Source: CAIWHR01 sp035541655
GTDB taxonomy: Bacteria > Pseudomonadota > Gammaproteobacteria > Burkholderiales > Casimicrobiaceae
Assembly (NCBI GenBank): GCA_035541655.1
Contig: DATKMY010000080.1
Span: 1-64,000, forward strand
Reading direction: 5' to 3'
DNA: 64,000 nt
Within the stretch, counting starts at the first letter, position 1. Each line of letters opens with the position of its first letter. The notes beneath the pieces are model-generated. The model saw only the letters and a program-made list of their open reading frames with translations. It made no database searches and was not told the DNA's origin. Below are positions 38,374-47,269 of the stretch, in pieces. The position numbers and the translations under genes are program-made.

Positions 38374-38492
38374 TGGAACGCGACGGGCGCAGGATGCGCG
38401 GCGAGGCGCGTTTCGTCTTCACCAATCTCGAGACCGGCCGAGGGCTGGACTCGGTCGTGCATTTCGTGGTCGAGCGCCGCATGCTCGGCGGC
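38358..38492 (+). pseudogene. ureG: C-terminal remnant of urease accessory protein UreG
   Basis: In the frame of base 38370 the sequence reads VMERDGRRMRGEARFVFTNL followed by ETGRGLDSVVHFVVERRMLGG, which matches the C-terminus of the urease nickel-insertion GTPase UreG (VM..D...MRGERPFVFTNLKTG.GL). The P-loop and first three quarters of UreG are missing. Reading continues without a normal UreG end to 38669. With the ureD start just upstream it marks the edge of a lost ureD-ABC-EFG block. Confidence 0.7.
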
Positions 38493-38545
38493 GCGCGGGA
38501 ATCGACGCCACCGATTGAAGGATTGTCGCCGATCCAACGCAATAT

Positions 38546-38584
38546 CCAAAGTGGTGCGCGGCCAGAATCATTGCACCACTTTGG
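38546..38584 (+). repeat. 12-bp inverted repeat upstream of urtA
   Basis: CCAAAGTGGTGC (38546-38557) and GCACCACTTTGG (38573-38584) are perfect inverse copies separated by 15 bases. The GGTGC/GCACC half-sites recall NtrC sites but in the opposite order and spacing. It lies about 140-175 bases before the predicted urtA transcription start, a distance suited to an enhancer. Confidence 0.6.
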
Positions 38585-38695
38585 GGTGGCGATCGGAGTG
38601 TCCGCGGACTTTGCGGAGGCCCGATACAGCGCGTTTCGACTCCATAGCGCCGCCTATTCAAGAGCTTAATTCGCCAGCGCTCGCTCGTGGTGCGG

Positions 38696-38711
38696 TGGCA
38701 TGGATCGTGCG
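38696..38711 (+). promoter_or_regulatory. Possible sigma-54 promoter of the urt operon
   Basis: TGGCAT-GGATC-GTGCG keeps the essential GG and GC 12 bases apart but has three mismatches to TGGCAC-N5-TTGCA. Predicted start near 38722, about 100 bases before urtA. Nitrogen control of urtA through this route is known in other bacteria; here it is only inferred. Confidence 0.35.
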
Positions 38712-38825
38712 ATGCAACATCGCAGGGCCGGCGCGCCGCGGTTTCGTCCTATCCGCGTCTAGCGACAAACGGCTCGTCCAGGGGCCGGTGCCGGCATCGT
38801 CTATTCATCGAATATGGGGAAATCC

Positions 38826-40094
38826 ATGCAACGCAGAACTGCTCTGAAGCGTCTGGCGCTGTCCGCTGCGCTCGCGATCGCGGGGCTCGGCGTCACAACG
38901 CAGACACTCGCTGCCGATACGATCAAGGTTGGCGTGCTGCATTCGTTGTCGGGCACGATGGCGATCAGCGAGACGGTGCTCAAAGACGTCACGCTGATGA
39001 CGATCGACGAGATCAACGCGAAGGGTGGCGTTCTCGGCAAGAAGCTCGAGGCCGTTGTCGTCGATCCGGCGTCGAACTGGCCGCTCTTCGCCGAGAAGGC
39101 GCGCCAGCTCCTCACGCAGGACAAGGTCGCCGTCGTGTTCGGCTGCTGGACGAGCGTGTCGCGCAAGTCGGTGCTGCCGGTGTTTGAGGAATTGAACGGC
39201 CTGCTCTTCTACCCGGTTCAATACGAAGGCGAGGAGCTTTCGAAGAACGTCTTCTACACGGGTGCCGCGCCGAATCAGCAGGCGATTCCCGCGGTCGAGT
39301 ATCTGATGAGCAAGGAAGGCGGGGGCGCCAAGCGCTTCGTGCTGCTCGGCACCGATTACGTCTATCCGCGCACGACGAACAAGATCCTGAGGGCATTCCT
39401 GCATTCGAAGGGCGTGCAGGACAAGGACATCGACGAGAAGTACACGCCGTTCGGCCATAGCGACTACCAGACGATCGTCGCCGACATCAAGAAGTTCGCC
39501 GCCGGCGGCAAGACCGCGGTCGTCTCGACGATCAACGGCGACTCGAACGTCCCGTTCTACAAGGAGCTCGGCAACCAGGGACTGAAGGCCACCGACGTGC
39601 CGGTCGTCGCGTTCTCGGTCGGCGAAGAGGAGCTCCGCGGCGTCGACACCAACCCGCTGGTCGGCCACCTGGCCGCGTGGAACTACTTCATGTCGCTCAA
39701 GAACCCGTCGAACGAGTCGTTCAAGAAGCAATGGGCCGAGTACGCGAAGGCGAAGAAGCTGCCCGGCGCCGACAAGCCGCTCACCAACGATCCGATGGAA
39801 GCGGCGTACGTGGGCATCCACATGTGGAAGCAGGCGGTCGAGAAGGCGAAGTCGACCGACGTCGACAAGGTGATCGCTGCGATGGGCGGACAGACCTTCG
39901 CCGCTCCCGACGGCTTCACGATCAAGATGGACGAGAAGAACCATCACCTGTGGAAGCCCGTGTTCATCGGCGAAGTGCAGAAGGACGGCCAATTCAACGT
40001 CGTCTGGAAGACGAAGGGTCCGATCCGCGCGCAACCGTGGAGCCAGTACATCGAAGGCAACGAGAAGAAGAAGGACGAGCCCGACAAGAAGTAG
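38826..40094 (+). CDS. urtA: Urea ABC transporter substrate-binding protein
   Basis: 422 aa periplasmic protein that captures urea. The signal peptide QRRTALKRLALSAALAIAGL has an Arg pair, then TIKVGVLHSLSGTMAISE. UrtA-type stretches follow: GCWTSVSRKSVLPVFEE, LLFYPVQYEGEE, GHSDYQTIV and VSTINGDSNVPFYKEL. I place the start at 38826, five bases after GGGGA; an in-frame ATG at 38814 overlaps that ribosome site. Confidence 0.95.
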   Translation: MQRRTALKRLALSAALAIAGLGVTTQTLAADTIKVGVLHSLSGTMAISETVLKDVTLMTIDEINAKGGVLGKKLEAVVVDPASNWPLFAEKARQLLTQDKVAVVFGCWTSVSRKSVLPVFEELNGLLFYPVQYEGEELSKNVFYTGAAPNQQAIPAVEYLMSKEGGGAKRFVLLGTDYVYPRTTNKILRAFLHSKGVQDKDIDEKYTPFGHSDYQTIVADIKKFAAGGKTAVVSTINGDSNVPFYKELGNQGLKATDVPVVAFSVGEEELRGVDTNPLVGHLAAWNYFMSLKNPSNESFKKQWAEYAKAKKLPGADKPLTNDPMEAAYVGIHMWKQAVEKAKSTDVDKVIAAMGGQTFAAPDGFTIKMDEKNHHLWKPVFIGEVQKDGQFNVVWKTKGPIRAQPWSQYIEGNEKKKDEPDKK

Positions 40095-40184
40095 CGGTGC
40101 CGGAGGTAATCGGGCGGCGGCGGCGTTCCGTGATCACTCGCCGCCGCCGTTTCGGTGTGTGCGACACGTGATCGACTGCGAGCC

Positions 40185-41810
40185 ATGTCTTCCAGAATCG
40201 CGCGCGTACGGAATCCCGGAAGGTTGCTCGCAATGCTTGCCCTCGCGATGCTCTGCGCGGGCGCGGCGCGAGCCGTCACGCCGGAGCAGATCCACGATCT
40301 CGCCCTCGGTGAGAACGACCAGAAGGTCGACGCGATCGCGGCGCTCGTCGCTTCGGGCGACGGCGACGCGCTCCCTCTGCTGCAATCGCTCGCCGACGGC
40401 GAGATTCAGACCTCGGGCGAGCAAGTCCTCAGGGTGAAGGACAAGAGGGCGGTCGATCTCGTCACCGGCAAGGCCGTCGAGCCCATTCCGCAGTCGCTCG
40501 ACGACGTCGTGCTCAACAACCGCGTGCGCCGCGAGCTCGCGACCGCCATCGCGGCGCTGAAGCTCGGCTCCGCCGACCGCGCGGTGCGCCTCGCAGCGGC
40601 GAAAGAGCTGCAACGCAATGCGGCCGAGGCCACGCTTCCAGCGATCCGGCGCGCGCAGGAGCACGAGCAGGATCCCGAGATCAAGGGCCTGCTCACGCTT
40701 GCGCGCTCGACGATCCAATTGGACAGCGCGGACAAGGCCACGCGCATCGGCGCGATCCGCGCGCTCGCCGAGAGCCGCGATCCGAATACGAAGACGCTGC
40801 TCCTGCCGCTGCTCGAGAAGAAAGGCGCCGAATTCGCGGAGCCCGACGCCGAGGTCCGCGCCGAGGCGGAGGCGTCGCTGCGCGCGATCGACTCGAGGCT
40901 ACGTACCGGCGAGATGATCGGCCGCGTGTTCTCGGGGATCAGCCTGGGCAGCATTCTGCTCCTTGCCGCGCTGGGGCTCGCGATCACCTACGGCCTGATG
41001 GGCGTCATCAACATGGCGCACGGCGAGCTCATCATGATCGGCGCGTACGCGACCTACGTCGTCCAGAATCTATTCCGCAACCACCTGCCCGGGGCGTTCG
41101 ACTTCTACCTCGTCGCGGCGGTACCGGTCGCCTTCTGCGCGTCGGGCGTGGTCGGCATGGTGCTCGAGCGCAGCGTGATCCGCTTCCTCTACGGCCGTCC
41201 GCTCGAGACGCTGCTCGCGACCTGGGGGATCAGCCTGATCCTGATCCAGGCGACGCGAACGCTCTTCGGAGCGCAAAACGTACAGGTCGAGAACCCCGCA
41301 TGGATGTCGGGGGGCGTCGAGCTGATGGCCAACGTCGTTCTCCCGTACAGCCGCATCGTCATCATCTTCTTCGCCGCGGCGGTCGTGGCGCTCGTCGCGC
41401 TGCTCCTCACGCGCACGCGCCTCGGGCTTTTCGTGCGCGGCGTGACGCAGAATCGTCCGATGGCGAGCGCGCTCGGCGTCCCTACGGGTCGCGTCGACAC
41501 CTACGCGTTCGGTCTCGGATCGGGCATCGCGGGGCTCGCCGGATGCGCGCTCTCGCAGATCGGCAACGTCGGCCCGGACCTCGGCCAGAGCTACATCGTC
41601 GACTCGTTCATGGTCGTCGTGCTGGGGGGTGTCGGTCAGCTCGCCGGCACCGTCTACGCCGCGGTCGGCCTCGGGATCGTCAACAAGTTCCTCGAGGCGT
41701 GGTCGGGCGCGGTCCTCGCGAAGATCGCGGTGCTCGTGTTCATCATCGTCTTCATCCAGAAGCGTCCGCAGGGGCTGTTCGCCCTGAAGGGGCGGATGGC
41801 TGATGCTTAA
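40185..41810 (+). CDS. urtB: Urea ABC transporter permease UrtB
   Basis: 541 aa. A signal-like helix and an Ala/Leu-rich, HEAT-like extracytoplasmic domain (about 30-240) precede a LivH-type permease domain from about 245 (SGISLGSILLLAALGLAITY, GVINMAHGELIMIGAYATY). The long N-terminal extension is normal for proteobacterial UrtB. The ATG at 40185 was preferred over GTG at 40155 because the signal peptide begins there. Confidence 0.94.
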   Translation: MSSRIARVRNPGRLLAMLALAMLCAGAARAVTPEQIHDLALGENDQKVDAIAALVASGDGDALPLLQSLADGEIQTSGEQVLRVKDKRAVDLVTGKAVEPIPQSLDDVVLNNRVRRELATAIAALKLGSADRAVRLAAAKELQRNAAEATLPAIRRAQEHEQDPEIKGLLTLARSTIQLDSADKATRIGAIRALAESRDPNTKTLLLPLLEKKGAEFAEPDAEVRAEAEASLRAIDSRLRTGEMIGRVFSGISLGSILLLAALGLAITYGLMGVINMAHGELIMIGAYATYVVQNLFRNHLPGAFDFYLVAAVPVAFCASGVVGMVLERSVIRFLYGRPLETLLATWGISLILIQATRTLFGAQNVQVENPAWMSGGVELMANVVLPYSRIVIIFFAAAVVALVALLLTRTRLGLFVRGVTQNRPMASALGVPTGRVDTYAFGLGSGIAGLAGCALSQIGNVGPDLGQSYIVDSFMVVVLGGVGQLAGTVYAAVGLGIVNKFLEAWSGAVLAKIAVLVFIIVFIQKRPQGLFALKGRMADA

Positions 41811-41818
41811 CTGATGTT

Positions 41819-42964
41819 GTGAACGCTCCGTTGCCGCGCGAACTCTCCGAACAGATCCGTCCCGCGTTCCAGGCCAGGCGGCGCGCGCTGCTCACGCGGG
41901 GCGGCTGGGCGACGTTCGCCGTGGTCGCGTACGTGATCTTCTTCCTCATCCCGGCGATGAACCTGTACGTGCCGGCGAGCCATCCGCTGCATTTGTCCGA
42001 CTACTTCGTCTCGGTGGGCGGCAAGATCATGTGCTACGCGATCGTCGCGCTCGCGATGGACCTGATCTGGGGCTACGCCGGCATCCTGTCGCTCGGCCAC
42101 GGTCTCTTCTTCGCGCTCGGCGGCTACGCGATGGGCATGTACCTCATGCGCTCGATCGGAACGGCCGGCGTCTACCACAGCACGCTTCCCGACTTCATGG
42201 TGTTCCTCGACTGGAAGGCGTACCCCTGGTACTGGAGCTTCACCGACCATTTCTGGTACGCGGCGCTCCTCGTGATGCTCGTGCCGGGCGTGCTCGCCTT
42301 CGTCTTCGGCTATTTCGCGTTCCGATCGCGGATCAAGGGCGTCTATTTCTCGATCATCACGCAGGCGCTCACCTATGCGTTCATGCTGCTCTTCTTCCGC
42401 AACGACACGGGTTTCGGCGGCAACAACGGCTTCACCGACTTCAAGGAGATCCTCGGCTTTCCGATCGCGACATCGAAGACGCGAATGGCGCTGTTCGCGA
42501 CCACCGGCGCCGTGCTGCTCGGCACGTTCCTGCTCGGCCGCTACATCGTGAAGTCCAAGCTCGGCCGCGTGCTGATGGCGATCCGCGATGCCGAGAGCCG
42601 CGTGATGTTCTGCGGCTACAACCCGATCTCCTACAAGCTCTTCATCTGGACGCTCTCCGCCGTGATCTGCGGGATCGCCGGCGCGCTGTACGTGCCGCAG
42701 GTGGGGATCATCAACCCGAGCGAGATGTCGCCGGCGAACTCGATCGAGATCGCGATCTGGACCGCGGTGGGCGGTCGCGGCACGCTGATCGGCCCCGTGC
42801 TGGGCGCGTTCATCGTCAACTTTGCCAAGAGCTGGTTCACCGTCGCGTTCCCCGAGTTCTGGCTGTTCTTCCTCGGCCTCATGTTCATCCTGGTTACGCT
42901 GTTCCTGCCGCAGGGCGTGATCGGCCTTCTGCGCCGCAGACAGCGGGACGCATCGGCGCCATGA
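41819..42964 (+). CDS. urtC: Urea ABC transporter permease UrtC
   Basis: 381 aa LivM-type inner-membrane permease with about nine hydrophobic segments. DLIWGYAGILSLGHGLFFALGG, FFRNDTGFGGNNGFTDFK and WTAVGGRGTLIGPVLGAFIV are characteristic of UrtC. The start is GTG eight bases after urtB. Its stop overlaps urtD (ATGA). Confidence 0.94.
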   Translation: MNAPLPRELSEQIRPAFQARRRALLTRGGWATFAVVAYVIFFLIPAMNLYVPASHPLHLSDYFVSVGGKIMCYAIVALAMDLIWGYAGILSLGHGLFFALGGYAMGMYLMRSIGTAGVYHSTLPDFMVFLDWKAYPWYWSFTDHFWYAALLVMLVPGVLAFVFGYFAFRSRIKGVYFSIITQALTYAFMLLFFRNDTGFGGNNGFTDFKEILGFPIATSKTRMALFATTGAVLLGTFLLGRYIVKSKLGRVLMAIRDAESRVMFCGYNPISYKLFIWTLSAVICGIAGALYVPQVGIINPSEMSPANSIEIAIWTAVGGRGTLIGPVLGAFIVNFAKSWFTVAFPEFWLFFLGLMFILVTLFLPQGVIGLLRRRQRDASAP

Positions 42965-43791
42965 GCGAAGCGGCGCTGCATTCGACCGACGGCGGTTCCG
43001 CGGGGCTCGCGCAGGCGGGCATGCGCGTCGCGGGCCCGAGGGTCGACACTACGCACGGCCCGATCCTGTATCTCGAGGGGATCACCGTCTCGTTCGACGG
43101 CTTCAAGGCATTGAACGACCTGTCGCTGACGATCGAGGACGGAGAGCTGCGCTGCATCATCGGCCCGAACGGCGCGGGCAAGACGACGATGATGGACGTC
43201 ATCACGGGAAAGACGCGACCCGACGCCGGCAATGCGTTCTTCGGACAGACGATCGATCTGACGCAGCTCACCGAAGCCGAGATCGCCCACGCCGGGATCG
43301 GCCGCAAATTCCAGAAGCCCACGGTGTTCGAGCGCCACACCGTATTCGAGAACCTCGAGCTCGCGATGAAGGCCGACAAGCGCGTGCGGGCGACGGTCCA
43401 TGCGCGTGTACGGCGCGCCGAGCTCGACCGGATCGCCGAGGTTCTCATGCTGATCCACCTTGCCGACGAGGGCGACCGGCTCGCGGGATCGCTGTCGCAC
43501 GGCCAGAAGCAATGGCTCGAGATCGGGATGCTGCTGATGCAGGAGCCGCGGCTGCTGCTGCTCGACGAGCCGGTTGCCGGGATGACCGACGACGAGACCG
43601 TGCGCACCGCGGAGCTCTGCATGTCGCTCGCCGGACGCCATTCGGTCGTCGTCGTCGAGCACGACATGGATTTCATCGCGCGGATCGCCCGGACAGTGAC
43701 GGTGCTCCACGAAGGAAGCGTGCTCGCCGAAGGTCCGATGGACGTCGTGCAGGCCGACCCGCGCGTGGTCGAGGTCTATCTGGGACGCTGA
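42961..43791 (+). CDS. urtD: Urea ABC transporter ATPase UrtD
   Basis: 276 aa LivG-type ATPase. Walker A is GPNGAGKTTMMDVITG, the signature is SLSHGQKQWLEIGMLL (Ser-His-Gly-Gln, as is usual in UrtD) and Walker B is LLLLDEPVAGM. About 30 extra N-terminal residues precede the domain. It overlaps urtC by four bases. Confidence 0.95.
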   Translation: MSEAALHSTDGGSAGLAQAGMRVAGPRVDTTHGPILYLEGITVSFDGFKALNDLSLTIEDGELRCIIGPNGAGKTTMMDVITGKTRPDAGNAFFGQTIDLTQLTEAEIAHAGIGRKFQKPTVFERHTVFENLELAMKADKRVRATVHARVRRAELDRIAEVLMLIHLADEGDRLAGSLSHGQKQWLEIGMLLMQEPRLLLLDEPVAGMTDDETVRTAELCMSLAGRHSVVVVEHDMDFIARIARTVTVLHEGSVLAEGPMDVVQADPRVVEVYLGR

Positions 43792-43800
43792 CCGACGGCC

Positions 43801-44493
43801 ATGCTGAATGTCGCAGCACTCAACCAGCACTACGGCAGCAGCCACACGCTGCGCAACGTCGCGTTCGAGGCGCCGACAGGGGCGGTGACCGTCGTGCTCG
43901 GCCGCAACGGCGTCGGCAAGACGACGCTGCTCAAATGCCTCGCCGGACTGCTGCCCGTGCGCTCGGGATCGATAAGCTTCGACGGCATCGACGTCACGAG
44001 GGCGCCCGCACATGCGCGTGCGCGCCTCGGCATGGGCTACGCGCCGCAGGGACGCGAGATCTTCCCGCGTCTCACCGTCGAGGAGAACCTGAAGCTCGGG
44101 CTCGCAACCAGGCCCGCGGGCACGCCGATTCCGCAGCGCATATTCGAGATGTTCCCGGTGCTCTCCGACATGCTGCATCGGCGCGGCGGCGATCTCTCGG
44201 GCGGCCAGCAGCAGCAGCTCGCAATCGGACGTGCGCTGGCGGCAGCGCCGAAGCTCCTTGTGCTCGACGAGCCGACCGAGGGCATACAGCCGTCGATCAT
44301 CAAGGACATCGAGCGCGCGATCCGGCGCCTCGCCGCGGAAGGGGGAATGGCGATCCTGCTGGTCGAGCAGTACTACGACTTCGCGCGGTCGCTCGCCGAT
44401 CGCTACGTCGTTCTCTCGCGCGGCGAGGTGATCAAGGCCGGAAAGGGCGCGGACATGGACGCGGATGGCGTCCGCGCCTGCTTGACGGTCTGA
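43801..44493 (+). CDS. urtE: Urea ABC transporter ATPase UrtE
   Basis: 230 aa LivF-type ATPase, the partner of UrtD. Walker A GRNGVGKTTLLKCLAG, signature LSGGQQQQLAIGRALA and Walker B LLVLDEPTEGIQPSI are intact. It begins nine bases after urtD and closes the urt operon; 206 bases separate it from the next gene. Confidence 0.95.
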   Translation: MLNVAALNQHYGSSHTLRNVAFEAPTGAVTVVLGRNGVGKTTLLKCLAGLLPVRSGSISFDGIDVTRAPAHARARLGMGYAPQGREIFPRLTVEENLKLGLATRPAGTPIPQRIFEMFPVLSDMLHRRGGDLSGGQQQQLAIGRALAAAPKLLVLDEPTEGIQPSIIKDIERAIRRLAAEGGMAILLVEQYYDFARSLADRYVVLSRGEVIKAGKGADMDADGVRACLTV

Positions 44494-44629
44494 GCTCGAG
44501 GGCTGCCGCCGGGAGCCGGCTCGCTCGCTGCGGAGGCACGCTCTCGCCGCGACTCCCGCGGGCGGTTCTCGTCGCAGCGCTCCTGCACGCAAGCGTCGCC
44601 GCATCCAGCTGACGGCTCGGGGTGGAGGG

Positions 44630-44635
44630 TAAACT
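44630..44635 (+). promoter_or_regulatory. Candidate -10 before the CoA-transferase gene
   Basis: TAAACT inside GGAGGGTAAACTGCCTCC, whose GGAGG/CCTCC ends are themselves an inverted repeat. It would start transcription near 44642, 58 bases before the ATG, and separate this gene group from urtABCDE. No convincing -35. Confidence 0.35.
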
Positions 44636-44699
44636 GCCTCCCGATGCAGCCCGATCGCTCCTTCCGGGAAGGCAGCCACGTTTCGCGCGAGCTTTCGCG

Positions 44700-45908
44700 A
44701 TGAGCTTGCCGCATTCGTCCGCAGCTGCACTGCCGCTCGCCGGCGCGCGCGTCGTCGAGTTCACGCACATGGTGATGGGGCCGACGTGCGGGATGGTGCT
44801 CGCCGACCTCGGTGCCGAAGTCATCAAGGTCGAGCCGATCGACGGCGACCGCACGCGCCGTCTGCTCGGGGCGGGTGCAGGCTTCTTCCCGATGTTCAAC
44901 CGCAACAAGAAGAGCATCCTGGTCGACCTGCGCACGCCTGCCGGGACCGAGATCGCGCGGCGCCTCTGCGCGAGCGCCGACATCGTCGCCGAGAACTTCA
45001 AGCCGGGAACGATGGCGAAGTACGGGCTCGACTACGCGGCGCTCGCCCAGGCGAACCCACGCCTGGTCTACGTCACGTGCAAGGGCTTCCTTCCCGGCCC
45101 CTACGAGAACCGCACTGCGCTCGACGAAGTCGTGCAGATGATGGGTGGCCTTGCATACATGACCGGCCGCCCCGGCGATCCGCTGCGCGCCGGAACCAGC
45201 ATCAACGACATCATGGGCGGCCTCTTCGGCGCGATCGGCGCGCTCTCGGCATTGATCCGGCGGGGTGTCACGGGGCGCGGGATGGAGGTGCAGGCGGCGC
45301 TCTTCGAGAACAACGTCTTCCTCGTCGGACAGCACATGCTGCAATATGCAATGACCGGCAGGCATCCGGCGCCGATGCCCGCGCGCGACAATCCGTGGGC
45401 CGTCTACGACGTGTTCACGGTGAAGGACGGCGAGCAGATCTTCCTCGCGGCCGTGAGCGACGCGCAGTGGAACACGTTCTGCGATGCGCTCGGCTTCGCC
45501 GACCTCAAGGCCGACCCCGCGCTCGCGACCAACAACCAGCGCGTCAGCGTGCGTCCGGCACTGCTCGCGACGCTGCGCGAGCGCCTCGCGGAGCGGAGCG
45601 CGGGCGAGCTGGCCGCGATGTTCGAGAAGGCGGGCCTCCCCTTCGCGCCGATCCGCAGACCCGAGGATCTCTACGACGATCCGCATCTCGAGGCGACCGG
45701 CGGTCTCGCCGACGTTCGTCTTCCCGACGGCGACAAGGCGGGCACGACGGTCAAGGCCACGCTTCTTCCGTTGACGCTCGAAGGGAGGCGGCCGGGCGTG
45801 CGTAGCGATCCGCCGAGGATGGGCGAGCACACGCGCGAGCTGCTGAACGTCGTCGGCTACGCGTCCGCGGAGATCGACGAGCTGTTCGCGAAGGGCGTGG
45901 TTGCGTGA
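44700..45908 (+). CDS. CaiB/BaiF family CoA-transferase
   Basis: 402 aa class III CoA-transferase. LPLAGARVVEFTHMVMGPTC, LADLGAEVIKVEP, FNRNKKSILVDLRTPAG and the active-site Asp region ALDEVVQMMGGLAYMTG are typical; the C-terminal GEHTRELL also fits. It moves CoA between carboxylic acids, but the substrate cannot be read from sequence. The following Bug receptor and aconitase-family remnant suggest a C4-C6 di- or tricarboxylate. The ATG at 44700 lines up with the usual N-terminus. Confidence 0.9.
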   Translation: MSLPHSSAAALPLAGARVVEFTHMVMGPTCGMVLADLGAEVIKVEPIDGDRTRRLLGAGAGFFPMFNRNKKSILVDLRTPAGTEIARRLCASADIVAENFKPGTMAKYGLDYAALAQANPRLVYVTCKGFLPGPYENRTALDEVVQMMGGLAYMTGRPGDPLRAGTSINDIMGGLFGAIGALSALIRRGVTGRGMEVQAALFENNVFLVGQHMLQYAMTGRHPAPMPARDNPWAVYDVFTVKDGEQIFLAAVSDAQWNTFCDALGFADLKADPALATNNQRVSVRPALLATLRERLAERSAGELAAMFEKAGLPFAPIRRPEDLYDDPHLEATGGLADVRLPDGDKAGTTVKATLLPLTLEGRRPGVRSDPPRMGEHTRELLNVVGYASAEIDELFAKGVVA

Positions 45909-45946
45909 TCTCCGGGGCAACGGCAGAAAAGACGAAGAGGACAACG

Positions 45947-46951
45947 ATGAATCTCCGCTTGCATTCACGCGTAGAGGGCATCCTCCGCGCAGCCGCGCTG
46001 ACGACGATGTTCGCGGCGATCGCGCTCGGGGCGGCCGGCACGCTGCGCGCGCAGATCGGCGATCGTCCGATCAAGTTCATTCTGCCGGTCGCGACCGCGT
46101 CCGGCGTCGACACGATCACCCGTGCCGCGTCACCGGCGCTCGCCAAGGCGCTGGGGCGCCCCATCGTCGTCGACAATCAGCCCGGCGCAGGCGGCATCGT
46201 CGGCACGTCCGCGCTCGTCAAGTCGGCGCCGGACGGATTCACGCTGAGCGTCGTCTCGAACAACCACGTGATCTATCCGAGCGTCTACAAGTCGGTGCCG
46301 TTCGACCCGATCGCCGACATCACGCCGATCGCCGTTCTCGGCTCGACGCCGATCGTCATCGTCGTCAATCCGACGAAAGTTCCGGCGAAGGACGTGAAGG
46401 AGCTCGTCGCGCTGCTCAAGGCGAAGCCGGGCGCGTACAACTACGGTTCCTCCGGCAACGGCACGATCCTGCATCTCGCGGCGGAGATGTTCTTCGACGA
46501 AGCAGGCGTCAAGGCGACGCACGTTCCCTATAAGGGTGTCGGCCCGATGCTGACCGATCTCCTCGGCGGCCAGGTCGACATCGGCGCGCTGTCGCTGCCG
46601 TCCGTGCAGCAGCACCTGAAGAACGGTACGTTGCGCGCGATCGGCGTGGGAGCGGCGAAGCGCCTCGCCGCCGCGCCGGAGATCCCGACGATGGTCGAGC
46701 AGGGGCTGCCGGGCTATCTCGTCGAAGGCTGGTTTGCGGTGATCGGTCCGGCGAAGCTGCCGCCGGCCGATGTCGCGCGCATCAACGCGGCTTTTGCGTC
46801 AGCGTTCGCGACGGCCGAGGTCCTGGAGATCATGGCGAAGCAGGGAAACACGATAGACGTGAGCACGCCCGGGTATGCGGCGCAGTTCTTCCGCTCGGAG
46901 CTCGCGAAATATGCGAAGCTCGTCAAGAAAGCGGGAATCGAGCTTCAATGA
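45947..46951 (+). CDS. Bug/TctC-family tripartite tricarboxylate-type receptor
   Basis: 334 aa periplasmic binding protein of the Bug family that is greatly expanded in Burkholderiales. A signal peptide (to about residue 30, LRAQIG) precedes RPIKFILPVATASGVD, VVDNQPGAGGIVGTSALVK, YNYGSSGNGTILHLAAEMF and HVPYKGVGPMLTDLLGGQVD. The ATG at 45947 has AAGAGG seven to twelve bases before it. No tctA/tctB membrane genes are nearby, common for Bug proteins. Confidence 0.93.
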   Translation: MNLRLHSRVEGILRAAALTTMFAAIALGAAGTLRAQIGDRPIKFILPVATASGVDTITRAASPALAKALGRPIVVDNQPGAGGIVGTSALVKSAPDGFTLSVVSNNHVIYPSVYKSVPFDPIADITPIAVLGSTPIVIVVNPTKVPAKDVKELVALLKAKPGAYNYGSSGNGTILHLAAEMFFDEAGVKATHVPYKGVGPMLTDLLGGQVDIGALSLPSVQQHLKNGTLRAIGVGAAKRLAAAPEIPTMVEQGLPGYLVEGWFAVIGPAKLPPADVARINAAFASAFATAEVLEIMAKQGNTIDVSTPGYAAQFFRSELAKYAKLVKKAGIELQ

Positions 46952-47232
46952 CCCGAGGAACCGAGGCGGCCGGCGGCGCCGCGCAAGAAGCGGCCATGCG
47001 GAGGCCGTTTCGGTTCAACCCGCACATCCTGTATCTCTGCACGAGCGCCGACAAGATCCGCGCACAGCTGGGCGGCCGACGCCTCGCACTCGCGGATGCG
47101 CTGCCGTTGCGCGACGTCGCCGAGAGGTCCGCCGGCGTTCGCCTCGTGATCGCCGAGAGCTTCGAGCGCATCTACCGGCAGAACGCCGACAACCTCGGCC
47201 TCTTCACGTCCACCGATTTCGATCTGATCTAG
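46948..47232 (+). pseudogene. Remnant of an aconitase/isopropylmalate dehydratase-family protein
   Basis: 94-codon frame overlapping the Bug gene (ATGA). The first part, HILYLCTSADKIRAQLGG to ALPLRD, matches the N-terminus of a large aconitase-family hydratase; the next residues jump to AERSAGVRLVIAESFERIYR and NADNLGLFTSTDFDLI, which in complete proteins lie further on, after NISTDEITP and the Ser-Arg-Glu motif. The middle part and everything beyond FDLI are missing. Internal deletion plus early stop, so almost certainly non-functional. Confidence 0.65.
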
Positions 47233-47238
47233 CCGGGC

Positions 47239-47264
47239 GGCGCCGCGCGAAGTTGCGCCTTTTT
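47239..47264 (+). terminator. Candidate terminator between converging genes
   Basis: GGCGC (47239-47243) can pair with GCGCC (47255-47259), followed by five T residues, just after the aconitase remnant and before the end of the minus-strand Hyi gene. It would end the CoA-transferase/Bug transcript. Confidence 0.5.
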
Positions 47265-47269
47265 CCCGA

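Noticed and set aside
38270..38813. RNase P RNA gene after rsmI
   Set aside because: I looked for GAGGAAAGTCC-type and other conserved pieces and found none; urease remnants explain part of the stretch.
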